Origin: Tuctoria greenei
Lineage: Eukaryota; Streptophyta; Magnoliopsida; Poales; Poaceae
Direction: 5' to 3'
Assembly: GCA_036927565.1 (NCBI GenBank)
Contig: JAYESD010000001.1
Location: 272,501,560 to 272,565,559, forward strand
DNA length: 64,000 nt
Numbering within the stretch: the stretch's first letter is position 1; each line of letters opens with the position of its first letter. The position numbers were made by a program, and so were the translations under genes. The notes beneath the pieces were generated by a model. The model was not told where the DNA came from, searched no databases, and worked only from the letters and a program-made list of their open reading frames with translations. Shown here piece after piece: positions 11,925 to 22,847 of this stretch.

Positions 11925-12096
11925 GCCCTGGTGAAGGAGGTGGCAGCGCACATACTGATGTGTGTTTAGAGCTGGGACCTTAACACCTCCCTGGATCCAT
12001 AGTCCGGGGCCAAGGGAGTAGGCGGCGAGGTTCGAAGTCAAGGACATCACTGCGCTCATCACCTCGCGATTCCAGTTCCAGGTCGATGACTCTTAA
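11925..12096 (+). pseudogene. Antisense gene of element A, C-terminal remainder
   Basis: Continues the reading broken at 1407: ALVKEVAAHILMC aligns with SLAKNVVEFVLTC near the end of the C copy (about 44112-44150). Stops and frame slips follow, so it is decayed. The coding end is approximate. Confidence 0.65.
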
Positions 12097-12420
12097 GCAC
12101 CTCACATAGATTTTTGTATCTTTTTGGATTTTGTATCCTTGTTCTGTAAACATCTTTAATGAAGTTGAATACTCTGATACTTGTTTCATGCTTCATAGCT
12201 TATCCAATCCGGGTCCTTAGGAGTGTAAGGACCTGGGAAAGACTTTGCCGAACTCATTGACTTTAGTACAATTGTTCTCTTTGGGTCCTTGGCTGCGCAA
12301 GAACCAAAAAGATTTCGCCAACGATTAGCTAGGTCTAGACACCCCGCCGGGCCCTTAGTAGAGCAAGGGCTCGAGAAGGTATCTCGCCGTTGATCTCCAC
12401 AGAAATTTGCTAGCGAACTT
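12097..12420 (+). other. 3' UTR-like and spacer sequence after the element A antisense gene
   Basis: Contains TTTTGTATCCTTGT and an AATGAAGTTGAAT stretch resembling the TTGTAATC ... GAATGAAATC words that follow the gene in copies B (18770-18800) and C (44330-44355). It may mark the polyadenylation region of the plus-strand gene. No open frame is convincing. Confidence 0.45.
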
Positions 12421-13200
12421 GTAACTCAACATATTTGAGCGCTCCAGCGTCGTTCATGGGGACCCCCATAGTACCCCCCTGGTAGGTGTGGAAATAGCTT
12501 CGGCACACCTACCACGTAGTTGTAGGATGTCGACAGTGGCATTGACGCAAGATCTCCGCCGCATGAGCAACACGTCCATAGAGGACATGGTAGTAGAACA
12601 CCCGGGCCTTCGCAACAACACTCTAACCTTGGCGGTCAGTCGTGCCTTAGTAAATTGATGCAATCAATGAAACCTTCAGCGCTAGTGTGAGACTTTGTCA
12701 GTGTCCCATCAACGTGTAGAGAATCATTGGTGGGCCCACTGGGAGTCATCGAAGCTGGAGGCTCGGAAACACCCACCTTCAACGCGTTGAATGTTAACGG
12801 CGGGCCCCTAGCATAGCACAGGAGTGTAGTGAATGACTATGGCAAGCCCCTTGGGGGGCATTGGAGCTTGAGGATTGACGTTGGGGACTTGTAGGTTGAT
12901 GTAGACGACCCCCCCCCCCCACTAGGGGGCATCGGACCTTGGGGATTGACGCTGGGGGGGGGGGGGTTCCCTAGGGGGTGCCAAAGCTCGTCTTGGGGTT
13001 CAGGAGCGCCCTCCTTCAATGCAAAAGTGTTGACACTAGGCCCCCTGGGAGGTGCCGAGGCTGAGGTCCAGCGGCGCCCATCATCAATGCAAGGACATCG
13101 ACGGCGGCCCCCCTCAGAGGTGTCAGAGATGGAGGTCAGGCGGCACCCACCTTCAATGTGTAGAATGTCGACGGGGGCCCCAGGTGATACATGCTAGGAC
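12421..13200. repeat. Degenerate tandem repeats of element A spacer
   Basis: Decayed copies of the repeat seen clearly at 19014-19700: blocks with GGGCCCC(C)...GGGG, GTCGG/CGGAGCTTG-like words and 'caatgc..agaatgtcgacgg' recurrences. It includes homopolymer C (about 12909-12920) and G (about 12954-12967) runs. Homology to the B and C spacers is by motif and position. Confidence 0.6.
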
Positions 13201-13500
13201 CTGCAGATACACGATAGACAAGAAGTAATTACGCTCGTCGGTCACTGCCTCCCTGCTATTTTAGTTTTGTTATGTCTTAATTTCCTTAGCCAGGGTACGG
13301 GGATTGGTGATTCGGTGCGACAGCGTCCGGGGCATGGTTGCAGCCTATTTTAGGGCATGTGTCATCCGACCCCTTGTACTCAGCTCTAGCGCTTGGGAGG
13401 CAAGGTGCACACACTTTGGATGCAAGACCAGGCTAAGCAGGTTGCGCACCCTGGACCTCCAGCTTGGTATTAGCCTTTCAGAGGAGAGAACCATTCAACG
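13201..13500. other. Conserved spacer block of element A, truncated
   Basis: The stretch at 13380-13470 (ctttggatgcaagaccagg, ctaagcaggttgcgc) matches spacer sequence upstream of the integrase end in B (19950-20000) and C (45065-45135). The integrase that should follow is missing, so element A was truncated here by deletion or a later insertion. Confidence 0.55.
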
Positions 13501-14098
13501 CCATGGAACCTTGAACACAGAGACGATCATGGGACCCCAAACACATTGGAGGTACCTCATGCATTCCTGCCTATTGGTATTTTCTACGAAAACAAAATAA
13601 TCCGCAAGCACACGAAAATAATGCTATAGCACTTCTCCTTAAAGAGTATTCCCAAGGGTATCGAAAGGAACGTGTGTGAGATCTTCTAGCTTGTTCTCCC
13701 AAGGACACACAATTTGTTTGGTAGGCAAGGAATTAAGAGGAATTCAATGGTTTGAAATCTAGGCCACAGTAGTCTACGACAACTACTTGCTTCGGGCATG
13801 GGATTACCCCTGGCAACACAAGGATGATTTCCGCCAAGAGATTGTGGCATAGCCGAACGTGGAGGATTACTAAGGACAGATAGGGCTGTCACCACTTACT
13901 CTCTACCTCTGCAATTAGTGGGTCTATGAGATATCCACTGACGAACTATAACCTAAGCACCACGCTGAAGTTCTAATTCACAACTCTAATCATTTTGAAT
14001 GCAAAGCTACGACTAGAGCCTCTAATAAATTAAAGAAGTGAACCCAAAAGCAGTTACGTAAGCAAACTACTATGGAATAGAAATCAAACTAGTTTTTT
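13501..14098. other. Unassigned sequence, possibly LTR-derived
   Basis: No convincing ORF. The block 13595-13690 (tccgcaagcacacg, agcacttctcc, gagtattcccaagggtatcg) resembles wording I associate with other grass gypsy LTRs, but I cannot place it. It ends in a T run directly before element B. Confidence 0.3.
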
Positions 14099-14949
14099 TT
14101 TCGAAGTCTATAAACAACACTTCTCCCGGTACTACTAAAGCGTAGTTCGCGAGGTTCGCATTCGGGTGGGGCGTGTAAGATCAAGAACAAGATGATGAAA
14201 CGAGAGTTTTTACGTGGTTTTGGCCGCCTAAGCATAATACCCTACTCCACGGGTGGTTGTTGATTGAGTATGTGTCTCTGTGGCGAGTGTCAGTTGTTGC
14301 TTGTATGCGTGTGAGCTTAGTCGTCTTCTACCGTGTGACACAACCCTTTTGTATACTAAGGGCTGGCCGTTACAGTATTTGCCCGATCCGACAGGTGGCC
14401 CTGGCAATAATAATCCACCTATGCACAATCTACATGCATAATCGTGATTAACAGTGTAATAATGCACCTTAATGACGGCATCATCAGTCTTGGTGGTCCT
14501 CTGATCGTGTGTCATTAATGCTAAATTAATGCCACGTTAATCAGGTCTCGCAATGGCTGTTTAATAGCCTCTTGAATGTCTGTGCCATTGGAGATCCTTT
14601 AGTCTTCCCGTTGGAGGCTTAGGTCCGGAGGTCCAACACGGGGTGGCTCTAGAGCTTCCCTCTAGGCGGAGGCAGGTCCGGAGCCTCTTGGCACGTGGCA
14701 GCACTAGAACTTCCCTCTACTGGGGGTTAGGTACGGGGGTGCTAGACACGTGGCGAGACCGGAGCTTTCTTGTGAAGGGAGATAGGTACGATGTCGCAGG
14801 ACATGTGCAGCACCGGAGCTACCCAAACGAGGGATGCGGGCCCAGTGTTGTCACACGTGTGTTGTCTTCAAAAGTCTTCCACTCAGACATAGGAACTTCT
14901 TGGTTTTAAGTGCAGTATCAGGGGGCACCTGGTATCCAGGGTACCGACA
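14099..14949 (-). repeat. 3' LTR of element B
   Basis: Matches 59108-59650 at both ends: left (AGT.T.TA.AC..ACTTC...GGTACTACTAAAG) and right (GTATCCA.GG.ACCGACA). The expected TG at the plus-strand start is obscured by a T run, so the start is approximate; the end CCGACA is clear. It carries about 310 bp (roughly 14220-14540) that the other LTR lacks. Confidence 0.8.
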
Positions 14950-14975
14950 ATTTCCCTCGAGCCCACCTTTGGGAG
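14950..14975 (-). promoter_or_regulatory. Polypurine-like tract of element B
   Basis: On the minus strand the sequence CCCAAAGGTGGGCTCGAGGG lies next to the LTR start TGTCGGTACC. Element C has the matching GGAGGTGGGCCGAGGGGGCC at 40189-40210. Confidence 0.6.
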
Positions 14976-15478
14976 AAACCTTCTAGGTGAAGTTATATTA
15001 CAAGAGGTGGGCCATCTTTGATTATCGCGCTTTGGCTTCAAAGTCTTTTTCTGGGTGGTTGAGATGACGACAAAGAGTTACGTCATCGCCATGTGGCCCT
15101 TTTGGACACGGCGCGTGGGGATCCTGGCGTGCAGATCAAACGGAATTGAAGGTCGCCGGTTACCAATATGAAATTCATATTAGTTCCCAGCGTAATCTTT
15201 GTAGCCCTATCAGGTGGCCGCCCTCAGACTTCCAACTTCTCATGATGACAACGGTTCTCCTAGTGTAACTTTTTAAGCAAAGTGAACCCGAGCCCACTTG
15301 TCATTAATGAGGTCATCTACGATTCGGGTCCGGAGGTAGTTTCCATCCAAGCGTTGCGGAGGCCTAGTAAATGGGGAAGTCTACAGAGGGATATAACTCT
15401 TTACGCCTTCATCTCACATTGCGCTTAGAGCTCTCTGCCCTTGCAATATTTTTTCCTCCTCTGCTCCACTTTGCGGCG
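14976..15478 (+). other. Leader region of the element B antisense gene
   Basis: Lies between PPT and ATG. It shares blocks with 40211-40725 of element C, for example GTTTCCATCCAAGCGTTGCG at about 15340-15360 and 40587-40607, 'gaaggtcgccggtt' and 'catgatgacaacggttc'. Conservation of this non-coding stretch suggests it holds the promoter and 5' UTR of the antisense gene. A TATAA occurs at about 15392-15396 in B only, so no TATA box is assigned. Confidence 0.5.
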
Positions 15479-18400
15479 ATGGAGTTGGGACTTCCTCGGA
15501 GCCGGATCAAGAAGGATGAAGACTTGTCGAGAGTCTGCATCTACATGGGGTGGTCAAGCAACTCCTTCAACAACAGGATCCGCACTAGCAAGTTCCCCTT
15601 CAAGAAGGAGAACCCCGACAAGATCGTCTACTTCCTGTCGTATGCCATGGTGGGGCTCATACCACCATTTTCAAGCTTCCTGCTAATGTTGTTGGACTTC
15701 TACAGTCTGTGGCTTCATCACCTCGGCCCCCACTCCTTCTTGCTAGTGGCGACCTTCGTCCACTTTTACGAGATGTGGGTGGGTGTGCCGCTCTGCATCG
15801 AGCTCTTCCGGACCTTCTTCACGGTCCATGCAACTGGGAAGAGCAACGAGTACCTTGGCTACTACTACTTCGTGAAGCGCAAGAACTCGCCGCTCAAGTA
15901 CCTTAAGACATTCCCTTCAGGGAAGTGGGACAGCTGGAAGAAGGACTAGGTAGTGATCACGATGGACCACCACGAGATGCTGGAGCTAGTCGAGAGTCTC
16001 CCCACATCGACACCGACGTTTGGGAAGTGGCTCCGACGTTGTCAGAAGAGTAAAACCAGATCCTGATAAGGACCCGGGAGTGCATCAAGGGAGGGGTGAC
16101 TCCTCTGATGGTCATTGCCAATTTCCTCACAAACTGGTGGGCTCCGCTGCAGACAAGGGAGTGGCCTGCTTGGGCATTCAGTGGAGAGTACGACCACAAC
16201 ATGATCGAGACGAGCTTTGGCTCCAATCTGAAAGAAGGAGCTTTGAAGCTCCATCTCTAGAAGTTGCAGCATGGAGTCATCCTCCTCGATGATATGACTC
16301 CTTCGGCGGATTTCCTGCCCTTAAACATGGTGCGAGAGGTCCGGAGGGAGCTGCATAAGAAGATGCCAGCTCTTGATGACTTGGGCCTCATGGACAAGCG
16401 TCGAAGCGCTCCTCTGATTGGGATTTCTATCCCTGGAGCTCCTTGATCCCATGAAAGCTCTAGACCTACGCCAGTTAGCGGCAAAGGTCCCGCTGCTTCC
16501 CCTCCAAATAAGCCTACCTCCGACCAAGGCAAGGAGAAGGCTCTCATCAAAGTTCCGAGTCACAAGTGGAAGCTGACAAGGATCGATGGGAGCAAAGTGA
16601 GGGAAGCTCCAACAAAAATGAGCCCTCCACCTCGGCTCAAGTCTATGGTGATCATGCCTCCAGCTCCGGCTGGTTCTTCGGCTGCAGTGCCCGTGGAGGA
16701 CGCTAGCTCCAGCAAGTCTACTCCCGTCCCGATGCCAACTAGTGGCTCTGGGTCCGGGGTGCAACCTCCGATGGTGGGGGTCCCAGAGGTGGCAGCGCCT
16801 GTGGCTGCCTCTACTCCAGGTTCGGGCCTCGGAGCATCCACCACACAGGTGACGACAGGCTTAGCTCACAGCGCCCAAAGAAGAGGATCCGCGCCGACTG
16901 GAGTAGCAATTCTCCAAGGTATGAATCGGCTCTTTAACTTTTATTTTGATTTTGTTCCTTGATTTGTCTTGAAGTCTCTATTTTCTATTTCCAGAATGTC
17001 GAGAACAAGCACAGCAGCTCCAACACCTACTTCGACTCCAGAGGCTGCATCGGTTGAAGCTCCTGTAGAGGCTTCTGCCTCTCTCCCAGTGGAGGTGGCA
17101 GATGACACAACAACTCCGTCGTCGGCTATCATGGAGAAAAGTCTAGAGATGGCAACTGAAGCTCTCGTGGTAGCGTAGGACCACACAAAGGAAGAATTTG
17201 TTAAAGCTCCGGCGGTTCTGGAGCCCGCTGTAGAAGCTCCGGCAACAGTGCTGGAAGTAGTTGAAGCCTCGGCCAATGCTTCAGTGTCATCCCTGGATGT
17301 GGCAGCTCCGAAGATTGTTATGTGTGAGTCGGAGCAACGCGAATATCTAGCTGTGGTTCCTTCACATTCTGAGCCAACGATTGAAGATCCGGCTGAGAGA
17401 CCCTCTTCATCATCCATAGAAGTTGAAGCTCCTGCGGTGGAACCTTCTTCTGCTGTGGTGGATATTGATGAGCTTTGGAGGTTGGCCTCGACAATGTGGA
17501 GCCGCTGGATAACATGCTCACGCTGAGGGATCCAATAGTGATTTTGGAAGACCCCCCTGGAGCCCACTGAGGTACATTAGGTAGACCCGGAACCTATCCC
17601 ATTGGCGTTGTCTATCGACAATGCTTGCTCAAGTCTCCGCTAGGTCCAGCTTGCCTTCGACCACAAAAGCAGGACCCTTGAAGAAGAGCACAACACCTTA
17701 AGGAGTTGGCACAAAAGACTTCACTTCGAGATGAAGCTGATGCAATCTAGGCTGGCTGACCAAAAGGAGTGGGTGGCCAAGGAGAAGGCCCGATTGGCGC
17801 TATTGGACTGCGCTCTGAATGAAAGATAGGTCATGATTAAGGCCCTCGATGACAAGACCAAGGAGATATTTGAGCATGCTAAGGAGGTCAATGAGGCGGC
17901 CAACGATCGTTCAGACAGCCTCAATGAATTGAATGAGCATCTACTCAAGCGCTGGGATGCCCTCAATCAAAAGGAGGATAAGCTCCTGGAGAAAGAGGAA
18001 GACCTCGTGAAGAGGGAGGAGGAGCTCGCCCAGAGGTTGTCGCTGGGAGAGCAGAGCTTGGCTGATCGCGCGAAACAGTTTGAACAGCGGTGCGTTCAAG
18101 AGAAGGAGAGGATTTGACAGGTGGGAGAAGAAGTCTCCAGAAGAGACACTGATATCTCCACCAGGGAGGATAAGGTGAAGGACAAGGTGAAGGAATTGGT
18201 AGAGCGAAGGAACCATATCTACCTCCGGGAGAAAGAGCTCAGCGACCAAGAAAGGTGGTTGGATGAAAGTATTCAACAGCACGCTAAGGAAGTCGAGCGC
18301 TTCTCCAAGGAAGGTTCTGCAAAACTTTCGACTTCCAGGAAGTCATTGGAGGAGCTAAGGAGCTTGAGAGCAGTTGAGTCCCAGCAAGTCTGGGATTTCC

Positions 18401-18743
18401 TAGGGCATGCCAATGAAGCTTTTGTGCCGTTTGGTTTCAGCTCGGTACGTCCGGCTGACTCGGAGCCGGAGATGGACAAAGCTCTGGAGGCGTTGACCTC
18501 CCTGACAAGAAGCTTGAAGCCGTGGGTGACGTGGTCATTGATGAATTGGAGACGGAAGGAAGGACCCTGGCCAAGAACGTTGCCGAATATGTGTCGGCAT
18601 GTTTCAAGAGTCGGGAACCCCAAATGTCCTTAGCTCCGGTGCTCGAAGGACCCGTCGTCGAGGAGGAAGAAGCCGCCATGGCCAGCGTTCAAGAAGCTGC
18701 CCAAAAAAGTTACCTCATTTTTCCATAGGAACTCCAGTAGTTA
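15479..18743 (+). pseudogene. Antisense gene of Tat element B ('putative gypsy type transposon' family, coiled coil)
   Basis: Starts at ATG 15479 (MELGLPRSRIKKDED), matched by ATG 40726 in element C. The N-terminal ~155 residues contain a hydrophobic core (GLIPPFSSFLLMLLDFYSLW, then HFYEMWVGVP, CIELFRTFF), with YYYFVKRK and FPSGKWDSWKK after it, as in the plant family annotated as putative gypsy-type transposon. A stop at 15947-15949 and later frame slips break it. After an intron at 16919-16994 comes a Pro/Ala/Glu/Val-rich stretch (16996-17570), then a long coiled coil (17720-18330; KREEELAQRLSLGEQSLADR) and a conserved block with QQVWDFLGHANEAF at 18380-18430. It runs opposite to and converges on gag-pol. 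Biochemical function is unknown. Confidence 0.82.
16919..16994 (+). other. Conserved spliceosomal intron in the element B antisense gene
   Basis: Donor CCAAG|GTATGA, a T-rich body and acceptor TATTTCCAG|A. The upstream reading RPKKRIRADW..NSP matches the C copy RPEKRFRANW..SLP, and both put the donor after the second base of a codon. Element C has a 79-nt intron at the same spot (42108-42186). Sequence inside the introns has diverged while the borders are kept. Confidence 0.7.
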
Positions 18744-19013
18744 GGACTTTTACTTTTTTTGCCTTTTCCTTGTAATCCTCATTTTGAATGAATGAAATCT
18801 GAAATCCCTCAAAATTTCATTTTTTGTGTCTTCAATGCATTGCCTTTATATTGTTGCCCCCCCCCCCCCCCCCCCCCCGGGTATATGTGTTCAATGAATT
18901 GAATGTATCTACCATGAGGATTTAGACAACATCTTGAAAACTCGATAGCTCCAAATTCGTAGCTAGTACGTTAGCTCTGCGTTCTGAGTCTTGCTCCAAT
19001 ATCTCCCGGGACC
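18744..19013 (+). other. 3' UTR of the antisense gene, with a 22-base C run
   Basis: CCTTGTAATCCTC and GAATGAATGAAATC match the element C sequence after its stop codon (TTTTGTAATC, GATGAATGAAATC at 44331-44356), fitting a plant polyadenylation region. A run of 22 C lies at 18857-18878. Confidence 0.55.
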
Positions 19014-19700
19014 CTTTGTTGCGTCGATGGCGGGACCCCTGGGAGTTGTTGGAGCTTGGTAGGTCCGAAGGAGCCCACTATCAACGCATAAAACATTGAT
19101 GGCGGGCCCCTTAGGGGTTGTCCGAGCTTGGTAGGTCCAAGGCGACCACTATCAGCGCATAAAGTGTCAACATCAGGACCCCTAGGGGTTGTCGGAGCTT
19201 GTTAGATCTGACGACACCCTCTATCAACGCATAGAACGTTGACGGCGGGCCCCCTGGGAGTTGTTGGAGCTTGGTAGATCCGATGGCGCCCACTGTCAAC
19301 ACATAGAATGTCGGTGGCGGGCCCCCTGGGAGTTGTCGAAGCTTGGTAGATCCTACGGCGCCCACTGTCAACACATAGAATATCGACAGTGGGCCCCCTG
19401 GGAGTTGTCGGAGCTTGGTAGATCCGACGGCACCCACTTCCAACACTTAGAACGTCGACAGCGGGCCCCCTGGGGGTTGTCGGAGCTTGGTATGTCCGAC
19501 AGCGGCCACTTACAACACATAGAACATCGATGGCGGGTCCCCTAGGAGTTGTCGGAGCTTGGTAGATCCGACGGCGCCCACTATCAATGCTTAGAACTTC
19601 GACGGCGAGTCCCCTGAGGGTTGTTGGAGCTCAGTAGGTCTGACAGCTCCAACTGTCAACGCTTAGAATGTCGACAGCGGGCCCCCGGGGGGTTGTCGAA
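19014..19700. repeat. 72-bp tandem repeat array in element B spacer
   Basis: About nine to ten units with starts near 19030, 19103, 19175, 19246, 19319, 19391, 19463, 19535 and 19607. Each carries CGGGCCCCCTGGGAGTTGTC, GGAGCTTGGTAGATCCGAC, a 'ggcgcccact' and a 'caacacatagaa' block. The 72-bp period is a multiple of three, so the minus strand shows a false 24-residue protein repeat. The array lies between the 3' ends of the convergent antisense gene and integrase. Degenerate versions are in A (12421-13200) and C (44500-44880). Confidence 0.88.
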
Positions 19701-20376
19701 ACTAATGCTCCTGCAGCATCCACCATCACCAATCTAATGCCATTGAATATTCGTGTTTCCTGTGCACAAAAAACAAGAAAAATAGTAAAATTTGTCCTCT
19801 CGTCTGCAACTTATTTGCGGCTTATTGTCCTTCCTTGAACTTTAGATCCTGAGGAATTTAACATTACGACATGAGTGTATTAATTAAATCTCTTTAGGTC
19901 CGAATGACTTGAGGACCCGCCCTATTAGGACCTGCAAGGATATAGGTAGAGTGGCGTACTTAGGGTGCCTGACCAGTCTAAGTTGATAGCACACTCCAGA
20001 CCTGTCATTAGCTTTGGTTTCCAGGCAAGTAGACTATGCAGCAGTGTAAATACCCAAAAGAGGATTACTAAAACAACTTATGTGTCACATAATTACCTTG
20101 GACTAAATTTCAAGCGGATTGCACAAATTTGTTATAGACAAGAAGGTAAAAAATAAAAGTATCAACCTTGTACAATTGAAATGCGTAGAAAGTCTGCCTA
20201 TATAAAATATTTGTCATTAAGGTCTGAATTACAGGGGAAGACAAGGACACACTCAAAGTACAATGACCAAGTTAAGTGTGCTAATTGTCTTGATCTATCC
20301 TAGGGAGGGTAAAGACACACCTAAAGCACAGGACCAAGTTAAGTGCACTAGGACCCTTCCCGACTTTGTCCATGCA
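19701..20376. other. Spacer between tandem repeats and integrase in element B
   Basis: Shares blocks with element C 44880-45457: 'tgcacaaaaaacaagaaaaatagtaaaat', 'gtaggtagagtggcgtact', 'taagttgatagcac' and 'gttatagacaagaa'. No coding frame is seen. Conservation in non-coding sequence suggests an untranslated part of the gag-pol mRNA or the 3' tail of the opposite transcript. Confidence 0.6.
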
Positions 20377-21540
20377 CTACAAGAGATACAATTTATATAA
20401 CAGACTCACCTCTGTGCAGCTAAGCATAAAACTTACAGAGAGCTCGATGTTCCATGGATCGGGAAGCGGAGTCCCATCCTTTGTAGCCAAGCGAACGCAT
20501 CCAAGACAGGATACTTTGATAACTCGGAAGGGACCTTCCCAACTTGGGGATAGTTTGTTCATCCCTTCACGAGTCGGTATTCTCTGCAGCACCAGATCGC
20601 CTTCATCTAACTACCGGTTGCGCACAAACCTTTGTTGATAGTGCTGGAACGCCAGGTGGTATCGTGCGTTCCGAACAGCCGCTTGGCACCTTGCCTCGTC
20701 TATGAGGTCCAAGTCTTCACGTCGGAGCTTGTCCTGCATGGCTTCATCGAAGGTCCGGACACGAAGAGAACCCATGGTGGTCTCCGGAGGAATGACTGCT
20801 TCAGCTCCGTACACCAAGAAAAAGGTGTCTCTCCTGTAGCCCGACTAGGTGTTGTCCTGCTTGCCCATAATGCGGACGGAAGCTCCTCTATCCAGTTGGC
20901 TCCATATTTCTTCAAGCGCTCATATGTGCGTGTCTTGAGTCCCTTGAGTAGTTCTACATTAGCTCTCTCAGCTTGGCCAATGCTTGCTGGGTGAGCTACT
21001 GATGCATATCTAACTTGTATGCCAAGATCTTCGCAGTACCCTTGGAATGATGCACTTGTGAATTGGGTTCCGTTGTCAGTAATGACTTTGTTCAGAACTC
21101 CAAATCTGCAGACTAAGGACTTCAAGAACTTGATAGTTGATTGCTTGTTGATTGTCAGAACTGGGGTAGCTTTCGGCCACTTGGTGAACTTGTCGATGGT
21201 GATGTACAGGAGCCTATAACCTCCGATGACTTTTGGGAAAGGTCCTGAAATGTCCATCCCCCACATAGCGAATGTCCACGTGGGAGGTATCATTTGCAGT
21301 GACTGAGCCGGTGTGTGAATTTGCTTCTCATGGAACTGGCATGCTTCACTCTTCTTTACCAACTCAACTGCATCCTGGAGAGTTGTAGGCCAGTAAAAGC
21401 CATGCTGAAAGGCTTTACCAACCAACGTGCGAGAAGACGCGTGGTTCTCGCACTCACCTCCATGGATTTTTTTGAGGAGCTCATTGCCTTCTTCCCAGGA
21501 AATGCACCGCATTAGAACATTTTGGCACCACGCTGGTAGA
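20377..21540 (-). pseudogene. pol: Element B integrase (Tat type), frameshifted
   Basis: From about 21512: MRCISWEEGNELLKKIHGGE, H..C zinc region (CENHASS, ACQFHEKQ), core with D of WGMDISGPFP, D of ITDNGTQF and E of GQAERANVE all present, and TFAMWGM..FTKWPKA between. A frameshift near 20815-20830 moves the reading to VYGAEAVIPPETTMGSLRVR, and another near 20600 to the C-terminal region (LSPSWEGPFRVIKVS, DGTPLPDPWNIE). Element C's integrase is uninterrupted but has lost catalytic residues, so B preserves the better active site. Confidence 0.87.
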
Positions 21541-21983
21541 GATCCCCTACTACCAACATGTATCTTTTAGCCAATCTGACAATTTGATTAGCGGAAGCGC
21601 AGTCTTCAGGAAGGATATTGTCCTTCAAGTAGCTCCGGATCTCTGAGATCCATGCATTGAAGCTAACTTGAGCTTCTGGATCTTGCGCGCTAGGTTGCTC
21701 AGAGCATCCTACAGCGCCTACGATCCTTGGTGGACGTCATGATAACAGGTCCATTGGGACCGCCAGCTTCGAGGTGCTGCTCTTGCCCCCATCACTCAGT
21801 TTGGCGGGCTGAGCGGCAGGTCCTGACAATCTTCTAACAAAAACTCCATCCGGAGCTTGAGCTCCTGTTGAAGCCTTCATTGAAAGATCATAAGCTTCAG
21901 CGTTGTTGAGACACTGGACATGACAGAGATTGTTGCAACTGCATTCACCTTTTACTTGCTTGATGATGAGTTGCGAATCACCC
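21541..21983 (-). pseudogene. pol: Element B, end of second RNase H domain and linker to integrase
   Basis: Matches 46616-47075 of element C: SNQ(I)V/KR(Y)LLVVGDL-like start of integrase, a low-complexity linker, and the RNase H end. It is cut at 21983 by element E and continues at 29437. Confidence 0.7.
21979..21983. repeat. Target-site duplication of element E, left copy
   Basis: CACCC, perfectly repeated at 29437-29441 on the other side of element E. Confidence 0.9.
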
Positions 21984-22847
21984 TGATGAGTAGTTTAGGC
22001 CCGATCTTCCAAAAGGTAAGTCGATTGGGGTGGGGAACTCGACGTTGATGATCCGTGTCACTCGAGAAGTTCGAATACCCCTAAAATCACTACACCACTG
22101 CTCCGTTGGTTATCAACCGTGATACAAACGCTTGACCTCGCCAAGAAGGCTAATCCCTGCAAGTGCAACCGAGAACAGAAGCAAGAACGTCAAAGTCACG
22201 ATCTGAAATCGCGAAGTTGGGATCTCACAAAACGTAGAACAGCGATATTATTGATCTAAGCAAAACCCACCGAATATGACCGGCGGATGCAGTATTTAAA
22301 AGCTAGGGTTTGGCCAAAACACTCTTAGACGCATCCCCAATGGACTCATACGGGATACAAAAGCCTAAAGGCCCGATTCGGTGGCGCAGCACCGGATAGA
22401 AATCTGGACTCGACTTGTTTCGAAGATTCCCGATGACTCCGTAGGTATTTTGAGGTGAAACTAGAGCCATTTGAAAGTTTAGCTTCTCATTTTTCTGTGC
22501 ATATGTAGAACGTCAAAAACGGAGTCCGTATGCATCCTGGGCGTCCGTTTTAAGGTGGACTGCTCCTGGACTCTGAGTTGAACTCGAGTCCGAGTTGTAA
22601 ACTGCTTCCATCAACTTGTGGACATCCCAGCTGGTTCTCCATGCTCCCAAGGCCTCTTTCCTTCACTTGTTGATCTTCTCCATTGTTCCTAATAACAATT
22701 AAGTCATCACATAGCAACCTATTCTCAAACTCACATGCAAAGGAAGTTAGGAGCGAGTTCACCTTCTGATTTATTAACCGTGCTCGTGCTCTTGTGATTG
22801 GTCCTTGCAGTTCAATGTGCGTCTCCGCTGTTGTGATGTCTTCATCA
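21984..22847 (-). repeat. 3' LTR of element E
   Basis: 864 bp, plus-strand ends TGATGAGTAG and CTTCATCA. It contains the C-terminal part of the polyprotein frame (22550-22847) and about 30 bp near 22560-22592 that the other LTR lacks. Its ends form an imperfect inverted repeat (TGATGA...TCATCA). Confidence 0.9.

Noticed and set aside
15479..15949. The hydrophobic N-terminal domain of the antisense gene as an envelope-like protein
   Set aside because: No signal peptide, no clear membrane-anchor and coil arrangement of envelope proteins, and it is antisense to gag-pol. The plant gypsy-associated family is the better match.
18857..18878. 22-base C run as a biologically meaningful element
   Set aside because: Long homopolymers are prone to slippage and assembly error; its length differs from the homologous site in C.
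19111..19446. Minus-strand ORF with a 24-residue protein repeat
   Set aside because: It is a by-product of a 72-bp tandem DNA repeat whose period is a multiple of three; it is not conserved in A or C.
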